Positions 40,001-55,000 of a stretch of DNA of 64,000 bases are shown here, in pieces. Source of the DNA: Linepithema humile (lineage: Eukaryota; Arthropoda; Insecta; Hymenoptera; Formicidae); the NCBI RefSeq assembly GCF_040581485.1, contig NC_090129.1, positions 7,612,501 to 7,676,500 of the forward strand, written 5' to 3'. Below the pieces are notes generated by a model. The model did not search any database. It saw only the letters and a program-made list of their open reading frames with translations, and had not been told where the DNA came from. The translations under genes were made by a program, and so were the position numbers. Numbering within the stretch: the stretch's first letter is position 1; every line of letters begins with the position of its first letter.

Positions 40001-43000
40001 GCTCGTGCATCGAAAATTACATCGGTTTGCCGCCGAATTGTAGGCCGGAGTGCACTATCAATCCCGAGTGTCCGCCGCAGTTAGCGTGCATGCAACAAAA
40101 GTGCCGCGACCCGTGCGTCGGTCTGTGCGGTTTGAACGCGCAGTGCTCAGTAGTGAATCATCATGCGGTTTGTGCGTGTATCGCCGGATACAACGGAAAT
40201 CCATTCAGCGCTTGCGAACGAATACCCGAGGGTGAGTACACGTCGACGTATTTTTTATTCCTTTTTGTTGCAATCCCTCCCGCAAATATCGCCGTTTGCA
40301 TGTGGCGCGGCAGGTAAGTGCTTCTTACCTCAGTAAAATGTGACTAATGATAATAAATCAAGACGGCAATTTAAAGTTTAATCATTGTGTCAATAAACTC
40401 ATTAATTTATCGTTAATGAACGTTTTGTTAACGTTGACAATTTTAGTTATTAAAATTTTGTGAGATTTCTCACGATGTTACGTCGAGTATGAGCTATCAA
40501 ATATTTTCAAGATTTGATACAGCTTTAAAAATTATTTAATAGATACCACCGTCCTGCTCCATTATTATTAGACACGTATGTCTGCGTAATTCTAGAAGCG
40601 CATTTATTCCAGATCGAATACTAGATCGAAACGAGTCTTAATAAGAACCGTCGCATTAGCTTAATGCGAGAATATGTGTGCGATAGCAGCACAGTGACAA
40701 AGAGGCCTTAATAGAAAATGACGACAAGTCATTTGTGAGGTGGTGGGGCCTATAAATGTTAGGCTCTTAATTGCACTCACTCCCGATTAAGTCAATAACA
40801 TGAGATGATGTATACGTGTTCCCCGAATCCCTAATGATTAACAGAAGAAATAATGCGGCACGCACTCACCCCCATGCCTGAGCGTACTGACCCACAATTC
40901 CTAATGCAGGAAAACAATAATGATAAATAATTACAAAAGATGGTGGCGGGGCCTATAAGCTCCATAGGCTCTTGACTGCACTCATCCCTAATGAACACAG
41001 AACGATAGAACCATAATCCGTTGCGATTAATTGCATAATTGTTTACGCACGCACTGACCTATCAAAAGCGAATCCGTTAATGACCCACTTACATGTATAA
41101 GAGCACTCTGACCCTTGACATATGCTGCGGACCTCCCAATAATCATACTGCACATGCCGAAATCCTGAAATAAATCAATAAAAATGCTGTTATAAAGAGA
41201 AACAATTTAACAAACCCGTCAAAAAAACCACCTAAAATAGAATAGCAGTCCCGTCCCCGAAGAAATAATATTAGTCGCCAAGAGACAGACTAACCAAATT
41301 TTGCTGTCAACTGCCATATCCTGCACTGTGTAATTAACTCGATAAATTACGTTGGTCGAATTAATCAAATTTATTCGATTGCGGATGAAACACGCTTGAG
41401 GAAATAATTGAAATTGATTTTTACATACATGAAATATTCATCAACAATGGATAATTGAAATTAAAACCACGCATTACATCGCACTACCATACAAAGCTTC
41501 CTGCTTATTTAAGAATTCGATTTCATTGAAAGAGTGAAGCGAGAATATGAGAACATATGAGAGGAAAAGCCTTTACCCTAGCACCAGCTTTGAAATAGAA
41601 CGCTGCATGTGTTTGATTAAGTTTAAGTGAAATTTCTCTTTTTATCAGATACGCCCCTAGACATTAGAAAACCATGCGAGCCTTCGCCGTGCGGCGTCAA
41701 TGCTATCTGCCGCGAAAGCAATGGTGTTGGCTCGTGTACCTGTCTGCCGGACTATCTAGGTGATCCCTATCAAGAATGCAGACCCGAATGCACGCAAAAT
41801 TCTGACTGTTTGACGAGAATGGCGTGTGTGAGCCTGAAATGCAAAGACCCTTGTCCAGGAACATGCGGAGTCAATGCCCAATGCCAATCGGTTAATCATC
41901 TGCCGATCTGTACTTGCATTCCCGGCTATACTGGCAACCCCTTCACATACTGTTCCCTGATAGTTCAAGACAGTAAGCCTCATTTCCAGATTTTATTTGT
42001 CGCATTTCATCGAATGATCATCATACGTCATAAAATTATATTTGGATCATTTAAATACTCTGAAAATTTAATTAGAACAAACTTGGATTATTTATCACTG
42101 CTCCTCATTAAATCGGTCAAACTAAATAATGCATTTCTAATTTAGCTATACAAAATAAGGAATAATAATATTAAATTGTTTATTGTTATTTTTTATTGGT
42201 ACAATATATTTTTTAATAATCAGATTCAAAGATATATTTGAAATATTTTTTAATTTCTACCACAATTTCTAATATAAATTAGAATTTATTATGTTTTAAA
42301 TAGCATTAATCATTTTCTTTATTCATAATTTTTTTAATGTTTTTTTTTTATTTCTGAAAAACAGTATATTTTTTTTTGCTTGCTATTTTAAATTCGAAAA
42401 CACTAATTAGAAAGCGACATTGCCATTCAAAATGGTCTGTAAAAATGGTCTGTGCATAACAATATTTCTCTCCGTACAGTCCTTCCAGAAATAAACCCAT
42501 GCAGCCCATCTCCCTGTGGACCAAACAGCAAGTGTCGTGATATAAACCGCCTTGCTGTTTGCACCTGTCTCCCGAATTTTATCGGCAATCCTCCCAACTG
42601 TCGTGCCGAATGCGTGGTGAACAGTCAATGCTCTCCGGATCTCGCTTGCATCAATCAGAAATGTACATCGCCCTGCCCGGACCCGTGTGGAATAAATACC
42701 CAGTGCAAAGTGATTAATCACAGCCCGATTTGCACCTGCAATCTCGGTTACACTGGAGATCCTTTCTTGAGATGTTTCCCCGCGCCACGTAAGAACTTTA
42801 TCTCTTTCATCAGCTTTATTCATTTATGCCATAAGTCACCATCGCCCTTAATCTTTCACATATATGTAATTTGATTATGGCTTAATTTCGATAATTGATG
42901 TTACGAAGAGCACTGCGCTCTTAACTGACGTAACACGCCATAACATTAATACTCACAATTTTTTGCTATATATGACAAACATATATAAGCAGTGCAATCA

Positions 43001-46000
43001 TCCGACACACACGATATTTCATCATTTTCTCGCACTCGCATTACAAATTGAACACATTTTATGTTGCAAGTGAACTTTCAGAAATGTGTAGCTCGTTATG
43101 CCATTTTTATTTGGATTTCAGAAGTACTAGATTTCCCTATAGCCCCCAAAGACCCGTGCGTACCGTCCCCGTGCGGTATGTACGCGGAATGCAGAAATAT
43201 CGGCGGTACAGCATCGTGCTCCTGTTCGCCGACCTACAGAGGATCACCGCCAAATTGTCGCCCCGAATGCCGCATCAATTCCGATTGCCCGATGAATCTT
43301 GCCTGCGGCAACGAGAAATGCAGAGATCCCTGCTTAGGCTCTTGCAGTATTACTTCATTATGCACAGTCTATAATCACGTACCAGTATGCACCTGTCCCG
43401 AGGGATACACCGGTGACCCCTTCAGCAATTGTTATCTGAAACCGATTGCAAGTAAGGGACACCCTGCAGCCAAAATTGCGAAAGATTTGTCTCGAAGGAA
43501 ATTGTCTCCGCGAATTATAACGCGCGTTGTTTCTTTACGCCTCTTGTATACTTTAATTTGGCTCTGGATGCTAAATATTTCTAACAATGAACGTAATTTT
43601 TTTTATAAAAGTTCCGTAAATATTACTTTGGAATTTTTTAAAAGTTTTTTTACACTTTTATATTGTTGCACGACACGAGTAAAATATGAATGCAAAATGT
43701 GTTGATTAAATGTCTGGAATTGTGTGGAAAGAAACTTGCGCGTTACATTTCGCGAGATTTCGTTCCGAGATGTTAAATGGCTAGCTCTTCAACTTTGCAT
43801 TCTTTTATAGCTGCACCTACAATTAGCGACCCGTGCGATTTGAATCCTTGTGGACCGAATGCCCGATGCAACAATGGTATCTGCATATGCTTGCCCGAAT
43901 ATCAGGGTGATCCTTACGTAGGATGCCGTCCCGAATGTATTACAAATATCGATTGCGCTCACAATCGGGCGTGCATTCGCAACAAATGTGTGGATCCTTG
44001 TCCGGGCACATGCGGCCGAAATGCATTGTGTTCCGTGTATAATCACGTACCGATGTGTACTTGTCCGGCCGGAATGGCCGGTAATGCCTTCGTTCAATGT
44101 TCCGTTCTCCAAGGTACAGTTAATGCAGTCAAATCTTGTACGACAAAAGTGCTTCAGTTGCATTATCTCGATAATGATAATCGTAGATTCTGTCTTTTTG
44201 ATGTTTTAAGTATGAATTTTTTTTCCCCATTAATGATGTTTAAACAATATGTTGATCAAATCGTTCTGCTATTATCGTTATTGACATTCTGTTTCCTGAT
44301 GCCTTTGAGAACGAAGTATAAGTATTACCAATATGTCGAATGTAGATACCCCGCAAGGAAATCCTTGCTCGCCCTCGCCCTGCGGACCCAACAGTGTTTG
44401 CCGAGAAAATAACGGGCAACCTGTGTGCTCGTGTGTGACGGGATTCCTTGGCGTACCGCCAGCATGCAGACCTGAATGCACTATCAGTGCCGATTGTCCT
44501 CTGACGGAAGCTTGCAGCAATCAGAAATGCATCAATCCTTGCCTCGGCGCGTGCGGAATACGAGCCACATGTCAAGTGATCAATCACAATCCCATTTGTA
44601 GCTGCGGAGAACTAATCGGAGACCCATTCATTCAATGCACTCCACGACGTAAGATATTCTTGAGCAAGCATCGTGAAAAGTTGTTAGGAATACAATTGAT
44701 TTTGATGATCCTAATGCGGATAAACAGTACAAAAAATATTTTACTTAAAATTTCTGTACGATTGAAGCACATTATCAGAGATGGGCTTAGCAGAAACAAA
44801 ACTGTTTGCAATTACTTTACATACATTTTATAAAAAATTTCAAAAATTTTTTATTAAGAGAATTTCACTTCACTTTTCTAATATTTCTAGCAATTTATGC
44901 AACACGACCAGAGCGATCATAACGCAGAATTTTTGAGCTTATTTATTTTCCAAAATAACTTTTTTTTTTATTAGCACTCGAACCGGTGATACCAACAAAC
45001 CCCTGTGTGCCGTCCCCTTGCGGAGCGAACGCTGAGTGTCGAATTGTAGGCGATGCGTTCTCGTGCTCATGTCTAGCTGGATTTCTCGGTACACCGCCGA
45101 ATTGTAGGCCGGAATGTATTAGCAACAGCGAATGCCCCTCTCACTTGGCATGTATAAATCAGAAATGCAGAGATCCTTGCGAAGGCTCGTGCGGAGCTAA
45201 TGCTGAATGTCGTGTAGTGAGTCACACACCTATGTGCGTTTGCCCTAGCGACTTCACTGGCGATCCGTTCACACAGTGTACAATAAAGCCACGTAAGCAT
45301 CGATTGGTTTTAAACTTTAGCCATGCGATTTAACTTTGAAAGATGAAACAAAACTGAAATTTTTAATTGATCGTAGAACCATATTTTCTGGCACAATGTA
45401 AATTTTTTTTCTAATCTTTCTCGAGAATCTATTGTTAGAGATTGTGCGACGAGATTTAAAATATTTCCTATTGATATCTTTATATTCTTTCCAGCCGTAT
45501 CACTCGCAGTGTCGCCTTGTAAGCCGTCACCTTGCGGTTTTAATGCTATCTGCAAGGAACAGCACGGTGCTGGATCCTGTTCTTGCCTACCTGATTATGT
45601 CGGCAATCCTTATGAAGGATGTCGACCGGAATGCGTTGTTGATACAGATTGCATATCTACATTTGCTTGCATACAATCGAAATGTAAAGATCCGTGCCCC
45701 GGTGTTTGTGGACAATTCGCTGAATGTCAAGTTATTAATCATCGACCTTCTTGCACATGTATTCCCGGTTATAGCGGTAATCCCTTCCAGTACTGCATCG
45801 TGTTCCGTGACACTGGTACGAATATTTACTTAAATATTAACGCAACAAATCCTTTTATTTCAATCTCTTTATTTATTCCTGTTGTGTTCAGTTCAAATTT
45901 TTTGTCTACATACTTTTCGTGTATCTTGCCTAATTGTGAAGTTGCAATATTTAAATATTTTCTTTTTGTTTAACATTTTTTTTGTACTTATTAATTTAAT

Positions 46001-49000
46001 TTTTGTTAAGAACAGATACATAATTAGATTCCAATACTTTTACAAATGGATAATATTTAGAAACAATTTTTCTTTTTAATGAATTAAATTAAATTTTTCT
46101 TAAAGTATTAAATTTTAAACAATTTTGTTTAATAATAATCTCTAGAAAGATTTGAAAGATACATATATCTATTATTTTAGTCGAAACTCCGAAGGATGTG
46201 TGCAATCCATCGCCTTGCGGACCCAACAGCCAATGCCGTGTTAATAATAATCAAGCAGTTTGTTCTTGCCTTCCGACTTTCATCGGTAGTCCACCCGCAT
46301 GTCGCCCTGAATGCGTGACAAGCTCAGACTGTCCGCTTACACTTGCTTGCGTGAATCAAAAGTGTCAAGATCCTTGCCCTGCCTCGTGCGGTAGAAATTC
46401 AAATTGCAGAGTCATCAAACATAATCCGATCTGCTCTTGCAAAAACGGCTATACTGGCGATCCATTTACTGTCTGCTTCCAAACGCCCGGTACGAAGTCT
46501 GAATTTTGTAAAACATTTTTTTTTTCACAAATATCTTATCAATTTGAATCCATTTATTTGGAAAAAAAATACATTCGATATCGATATAGCGTTCAGCTTG
46601 AACATACTGAATGCTATTCTGACATCAAATATATAACTAAATAATTTTTTCTGAAAATAATTATTGATAATATTCAACAAATGTTTAGCACAATAAAAAT
46701 TAATTTCTTTTTCCTTTGATTATCGTTCGCAAGAATACTATATCGAAATTGAGGTGTAATACGTGCAATTAATTATAATTACGGTTAGTTTATAGCTTGG
46801 AAATTATTTATTATCATAATTGCAGTGAGTCCACCCATTGTAAATGACATTGTGAGAGACCCATGTGTACCGTCGCCTTGCGGTGCATTTTCTGAATGCC
46901 GTGACATAGGAAGAGTCCCATCATGTTCTTGTTTACCAACGTACAGAGGCAGTCCGCCAAATTGTAAACCAGAATGCACGGTTAATATAGAATGTCCAGC
47001 CAATATGGCTTGCATGCAGCAAAAATGTAGAGATCCCTGTCCGGGTTCATGCGGCATAATGGCCGAGTGTAGTGTCATAAATCACGTGCCGATTTGCTCA
47101 TGTTTGCCCGATTACACCGGCGATCCTTTCACCGCGTGTTCCATAAATTCAAGTAAGATTCTCCATCAGAAATACAAAATCGTAATACTTTTTTTTTCTT
47201 GTGATAAAATAACTGATCCTTTTTTTTCACACGACATTATTACAGTTGTTCCAATATCTAAACCGGATCCATGCACATCTACACCTTGCGGACCCAATGC
47301 GCAATGTAACGGAGGAGTTTGCACTTGCATAGTGGAATATTTCGGGGATCCTTACAGTGGCTGTCGCCCAGAATGCGTATTGAATAACGATTGTCCGAAC
47401 ACGCAAGCATGCGTGCGAAACAAATGCATAGATCCCTGTCCAGGCATCTGTGGCCAAAATGCTGTGTGCAATGTATACAATCATGTTCCTATGTGTAGTT
47501 GTCCCTCAGGAATGGATGGAAATGCCTTTGTCTTGTGTTCTCCCGTCACAGGTATTTTTAAAAAATTCACAAATGTAACAGTTGGCATCTTAAAATATTC
47601 GTTTGATTTTCTTCAATTATCGTATGTGCACATTTTTAGTACATCACACATCTTTAATTAAATTTTTTCCTAATCGTGTTATAGTAACTCCCGTTAGCGA
47701 CCCTTGTAATCCGTCGCCATGTGGCCCGAACAGTCAATGTCGGCAAAATAATATGCAGGCTGTGTGCAGTTGCATAACCGGATTTGTCGGAGCACCTCCG
47801 ACTTGCAGGCCCGAATGTGTAATTAGCTCAGATTGTCCAAAGAACGAGGCGTGTACCAATCAAAAATGTCGAGATCCATGTCCAGGAAGTTGCGGACGCA
47901 ACACAATTTGCAACGTTATTAATCACAATCCCGTTTGTGTTTGTCGTCCTGGAATGACCGGAGATCCGTTTATCAATTGCTTCCCACTTCGTAAGAATTT
48001 TTATCTTTTGAGAATATTTGTAAAAAATTTTGAATTATTTTCCGTGATTTATTTCCTTCGATTATTTCGGATATATATCATACATAAAGTTTAAATGCGA
48101 TCAATTATACGGAATTAATTAATGCGGTAATTAATAATGATTATATACGGTATCAATTAATTATTCGTGATTATCTTTAAAGCTGCGGAACCATTACCCG
48201 TGCTCAATCCCTGTCAACCATCGCCATGCGGACCAAACGCGCAATGCCAAGTGATAAATGATCAAGCCTCTTGCTCGTGCCTGCAAGAATTTATCGGATC
48301 GCCTCCGAATTGTCGATACGAGTGTATCAGCAATAGCGAATGCTCAAACAAAATGGCCTGCATTAACCAAAAATGTCGCGATCCATGTATCAACGCGTGT
48401 GGAATCAATGCCGTTTGCAATGTTGTTAGTCACACGCCGATGTGTGCGTGTACACCCGGTTACACTGGCGATCCATTTACACAGTGCTCTCCCCAACAAT
48501 GTAAGAGAATTATCGACTTTTTTCTGAATATTTAAATATTCAAATATTCTTACTTGATTTCTATTAATTTTTAATTTTTTTGTTTAGATTTGTCTAAAAG
48601 ATATTGTTAACATTAGATTATAAGGTTAGAAATCATAATTTATTAATTAATAGATTCACCTTTTAATTTAACTTTCACCTTTATTTTAGTCGACATACAA
48701 CCTAGTATACCCACACCGTGCACGCCATCTCCGTGTGGTGCGAATGCAATATGCAGAGTGCAGCAAAACGCTGGTTCTTGCTCATGTTCGCCCGATTATG
48801 TGGGCAATCCTTACGAAGGATGCAGACCCGAATGTACACTTAATTCTGACTGTCCGTCTAATCAAGCGTGCATTGGTTTGAAGTGCAAAGATCCATGCCC
48901 AGGAACGTGTGGCCAGAACGCGCAATGTTACGTGATTAATCATTCACCGACTTGCACGTGTTTCGAACGATACACAGGAAATCCATTTATATTCTGCAAT

Positions 49001-52000
49001 CTTATCCCTGAAACTCGTAAGAGATTGTTAAAATTTATCTATCGCGTCTTAAAAGTGATTATATGGCTAATATTGATTTTCTTACAGCGATTGTATACGA
49101 TAATGTCGATCCTTGTCAAATATCTCCTTGCGGACCGTACAGTCAATGTAAACCGAGCAATGGCCAAGCTGTTTGCTCTTGCCTTCCAACTTATATCGGC
49201 GCACCGCCCGGTTGTAGACCCGAGTGCACTGTTAGCACAGATTGCCCGACAAATCGAGCTTGTGAAAATAATAAGTGCGTTGATCCTTGCCCCAACTCGT
49301 GTGGTCAAGGAACGACGTGTAGAGTTGTGAATCATAGTCCAATATGTATATGTAAACCCGGATTCAGCGGTGATCCATTCATACGCTGTTCATTTGTACA
49401 ACGTAAGCGAAGCAGACTTTATTTACTTTTTTAACATACATGATTATTTTTTTTTTGTTTATTATTTTCGTATTTTAAAAAATGTTTTGCTATTTTTTTG
49501 TATAATACTTTTTGCGTCAAAATTTATTTTTGGTTTTAATTTAAAGTTTTTATTAAATGAAATAACAAGATTATATATTTTTAAATGTTAAATATTACAC
49601 AAAATTACATAGAACATTCTATATCTTTAATTTTAAAAATAATTCTATATAATTTTTTAATATTTTAGTTTCTGAATTTAGAGATTTTACTTTAAATTTT
49701 AGCTACTCCAACACCAAGCCCACCCTCGGATTCTTGCATACCATCTCCGTGTGGACCTAATTCGCAGTGTCGCAATGTCAACGGTTATCCCTCATGCTCT
49801 TGTATGATTAATTACATTGGTACACCGCCTAACTGTCGACCGGAATGCGTCATTCCCGCCGATTGCCCGAGCAATCAGGCTTGCATTCGCGAAAGATGTC
49901 AAGATCCATGTCCAGGTTCTTGCGGCCTGAATGCTATTTGTACTGTTCACAATCACATTCCAATCTGCAGATGCATAGAAAGTTACACTGGCGATCCGTT
50001 TACCGGTTGTCAACCTATACCGATCAGTAAGTTATGTCAAAGTTTTTTTCATTTATCACGAGCGTTTCGCGCTATGTGATGGAAATTGACAATTGCTATG
50101 ATGTAGAAGATGAACCAGTGCAGAAACCCGACCCATGCAGCGCGTCACCCTGCGGACCAAATGCCCGATGCACTAATGGCATTTGCAATTGCCTGCCTGA
50201 ATACTTTGGCGATCCTTATATTGGCTGTCGCCCAGAATGCGTATTCAGTACAGATTGCTCCATCGACAGGGCGTGTATACGAAATAAATGTGTAGATCCT
50301 TGTCCGGGTACTTGTGGACAAAATAGCTTATGCAACGTGATAAATCATACACCGATGTGCAGTTGTCCCCCTGGTACCGCCGGAAATGCATTTATCTCTT
50401 GCAACATAATGAGAGGTACGAAATGAAAAATCGAAATCTGACCCACATATTTGAAAGTATATTAATGATATTGTCTCATCGCCTAGTTCCTCCCGTGACA
50501 AGACCGTGTAATCCGAATCCCTGCGGTCCGAACAGCATATGTCGAGAATTAAATGGACAAGCAGTGTGCAGCTGTGCGCCAGAATTCCTTGGATCGCCGC
50601 CCCTCTGCCGACCCGAGTGTACCCTCAGCTCCGACTGTCGGCAAAACGAAGCTTGCGCCAATCAGAAATGCAAGGATCCTTGTCCCGGAACATGCGGCAT
50701 TCAAGCGAGATGCGTAGTCGTCAATCACAATCCTGTCTGCTCGTGTCCCGAACGATTTACAGGCGATCCGTTTATCAGATGTGACGTCATAAGTAAGACA
50801 GTCTCGATTCGAAGACGCTCTAAACAATCCCCATGATCGCTTACTAAAGCCGAAACGTTATTATTGATTTATTTAGAACCAGTAGAGCCTATAAACCCTT
50901 GTCAACCCTCGCCCTGCGGTCCGTACGCTCAGTGCCAGGTCATTAACGATTTGCCATCCTGCTCGTGTCTGCCCGAGTACAAAGGCTCGCCCCCGTATTG
51001 TCGACCTGAGTGCGTCTCCAATCCCGAGTGCCCCAGCCACCAGAGTTGCGTGCGGCAAAAGTGCAAAGATCCCTGCCCAGGTTTATGCGGGGAGAGTGCG
51101 GAGTGCCATGTAGTACAACATATACCTCATTGCGTCTGTTCCTACGGTCTCACCGGTGATCCGTACACGCGCTGCTCGGTGATAAGTAAGGGAACCTTGA
51201 AACTAGTTGTCCTTAACAATTTGAGTGATGTCGCTTAACCCTTTTGCCCTTTACCCTGTTTTAGCACACGAACAACCGGAACCAGAACTGTTGTCGCCCT
51301 GCGCAAGTTTTGAATGCGGCGCAAACGCGATATGTAGAGAGAGAGACGGTGTCGCAGTTTGTCAGTGTACCTCTAACTATGTTGGAAACCCGTATTTAGC
51401 ATGCCGACCCGAATGTGTCATTAATCCCGATTGTCCGCCCAACTTGATGTGCGTAAGAAACAAGTGTGTCAATCCTTGCGCCGGCATGTGCGGTCAGAAC
51501 GCCGAATGCTCCGTTGTCAGTCATCAACCGATGTGCACATGCCTCCCTGGATATACTGGTGACCCCTTCGTTACTTGTTCCATACATAGTAAGTGTCCTT
51601 AATCATACAAACGCCAATTCTGTTTAGCAGAACTTTTTTTATAACAAATCATATACACATATATATAATTGCCTTACACTTTTTTTCGGTCTTTACATTA
51701 ATCTTATTGCAGTAAATATTAAGATATTAAAACCATTAAAAGTTAAGAAGTTTTATATGATGCCATTAATTAATATTTTTATTTGCAAAGAATTTTATTT
51801 ATTTTGTGAGAAAAGAAATTTGAGATATAAAAAATGTGATAAAATTTTTCAAAATTTTAAAGAGATTAAATTTATGATACTATACATTTTATTTCTATAT
51901 ATTTAAAGTAATGATTTTGAAAGATAAATTACTCTAAAAAAACTAACGATATATTAATAATCAGAGCTAACTACTGACAATTTTATATAATAATTAAAAC

Positions 52001-55000
52001 TTTATAACATTGCTTTTAAGAATTAAAAAAAACCAACTTTTTAAAAAAACTTGTTATTGATGCATATATGTTTATCTGTGCACGTTGCATTAATGCATTA
52101 ACTTTTTCCCAGAAATAATCTCAGACGAGAACGTTTGCTCCCCGTCACCCTGCGGACCCAACAGCAAATGCAAAGATGTATCTGGACAGGCTGTCTGTTC
52201 ATGCCTCCCGACCTATATTGGAACTCCACCTGCGTGTAGACCTGAATGTGTCGCTAGCTCAGAATGCCCTCCGCAATTAGCATGCAAGGATTACAAATGT
52301 GTAAACCCCTGCCCAAGCCCATGCGGACTCCATTCCAATTGCGTGGTCGTTAATCACAGCCCTATCTGCAGTTGTATGTCCGGTTACAGTGGAGACCCGT
52401 TCACCATATGCACGTTAATTCCACGTAAGATCGCATTGAATACACGAAGAATTATATGTCTTAACCCAATTAATTTATATCGCTCATTTTTTTTTTTTTT
52501 TTTTGTTCTCATCAACCGTAATTTCGAATATCTTTCAGCTTTTACGCCACCAGGCCCGGTAGAGAAAGACCCTTGTGTGCCATCCCCGTGCGGTAGTTTC
52601 TCCCAGTGCAGAAATATCGGTGGTTCTCCCGCGTGTACCTGCTTGGAGAATTACATGGGTCAACCGCCGAATTGCAGGCCCGAATGTACCATAAACCCAG
52701 AGTGCCCGAATGATAAGGCCTGCATTAACATGAAGTGTATGGATCCATGTCCCGGTTCGTGCGGCACCAATGCCCTATGTTCAGTCATTAACCACATTCC
52801 ATCGTGCAGATGCCCAGAGGGGTACACCGGGAATACATTTGCCCTTTGTGAGCTGTTACCGCCAATATGTAAGCGTCACTAACCACCCATGTAGCATCGG
52901 CGGATCTCGGAACCACGTTCGAGACTCGACTCGAGCTCGTTAACTCCTACATCGATTGTATTTTCCAGCGACTCCAATTGAAGACGCCTGTGTCCCGTCA
53001 CCCTGCGGTCCCAATGCAGAATGCTTTGACGGTGTTTGTACCTGTCTGCCGGAGTTCCGGGGAGATCCTTACGCAGGTTGCCGGCCCGAATGCGTCCTAA
53101 ATGACGATTGCCCCCGTGATAGAGCGTGTGTGCGTAACAAATGCCTGGACCCGTGCCCCGGAGCGTGCGCCGTTAACGCACTGTGCACTGTGATCAATCA
53201 CGTCCCCATGTGTAGTTGTCCTGGAAATATGACCGGCAATGCGTTCAGCCAGTGCACATTTTTACAAGGTACATCACGTCCCATTGTTTATGACAATCTC
53301 TTGGCTTCAACGCTGCGCAAAGTGATTTCACGCTCTTCCGTGAACGATTCGCCGGAGATTTAAATGTCCATTATTTTTGTACACCAGACATGCCACCCGC
53401 TAATCCGTGCGCCCCTTCACCCTGCGGACCGAACAGCGAGTGTCGCGTTATAAACAACCAAGCGGTCTGTTCATGCATAAGAGGATATCTAGGTAGCCCT
53501 CCGACCTGCAGACCCGAGTGCATAGTCAGCACGGATTGCCCGCAGAATGAGGCTTGTAGCAACCAGAAGTGTACGAACCCTTGCCCAGGAAGTTGTGGAC
53601 TAGGCGCCCTGTGTCACGTGGTGAATCACAATCCGATTTGCGTTTGCCCTCCCTCTCAGACAGGCGATCCGTTTGTTAGATGTTACCAGCCACGTAAGTA
53701 ACGCTCACCATCTGCAGCCGGCGATCTCGATAGAATGTTTTTTAATTCTTTTTTTCTTTATTTATGCTGTATCAAATTTGCCCTTTTAGCTCCAGCACCA
53801 GTAACCCCCACGCCGTGCAAACCAAGCCCGTGCGGTCCTAATTCGCTTTGCCGACCGCGAGGTGACGAATCTGAATGCTCATGTTTGCCCGATTTCATCG
53901 GCAGTCCGCCTAATTGCAGAGCGGAGTGCATTAGTAATAGCGAGTGTTCCAATCACTTAGCTTGTATCAATCAGAAATGTCAAGATCCGTGCATCGGTTC
54001 CTGCGGTGCGAACGCTAATTGCCACGTCGTTAGTCACACCCCAATGTGTTCTTGCGTGAACGGTTACACGGGTGATCCATTCACGCAATGCGTCTTCAGA
54101 GAGCGTAAGTACCATTCAAAAACTCGTATAATCGTCGGTGATTATGTTCGATGTTGTGATTATAAAAAGTGCATCGTATTATTGCGACATATAAACGATC
54201 ATTTCACGTCTACAACATTAAAGCAGAAATCACGGAAATTATACTGATATCGTTTATCCGAGGACAGACATCTTTCTTTTTGTTATGAATTCCACATTTA
54301 TTGATATCATCTTTTAGCCACACCACTGCCTGCGCCTGTCGATCCTTGTACTCCCTCTCCTTGCGGCTCTAACGCGGTGTGCAAGGAACTCAACGGTGCT
54401 GGTTCATGTGCATGCTTGCCGAATTACATCGGTAACCCGTACGAAGGATGCAGGCCGGAATGCGTTCTAAATTCGGATTGCCCCGCCAGTCTGGCTTGCA
54501 TAAATACGAAATGTCGAGATCCGTGCCCAGGATCATGTGGCCGCAATGCGTTATGCCAAGTGGTCAATCATTTACCGGTGTGCAACTGTTATCCCAGATA
54601 TACGGGCAACGCCTTCTTATATTGCAGTCCGACAGAGATAGGTACGACACGCTGAAACTGAATGCAGATATCAATTGTTCGGTTGATCGCGAGATGCACA
54701 ATATTGTATAATAATTTTTAGAAGGAGACGATGCCATTAGTCGCCCTTGCGAACCGTCACCCTGTGGACCCAATAGCAGGTGTCGCGTGGTAGATAACAC
54801 AAGTGTCTGCACTTGTTTACCTTCCTTCCTCGGCAGTCCACCAAACTGCCGCCCCGAGTGCACCGTCAGTGCCGAATGCGCCTTCAATCAGGCGTGCATC
54901 AAGAATAAATGCAGCGATCCCTGCCCTGGATTGTGCGGTACTAATACGAGATGCGAAACAATCAATCACAATCCCATATGTTCGTGCCGACTTAGTTTCA

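Noticed and set aside
43452..43705. Long tail of the open frame past exon 66
   Set aside because: The frame runs on through the intron without cysteines or module motifs, and a good donor (GCAA|gtaagg) ends the exon at 43451.
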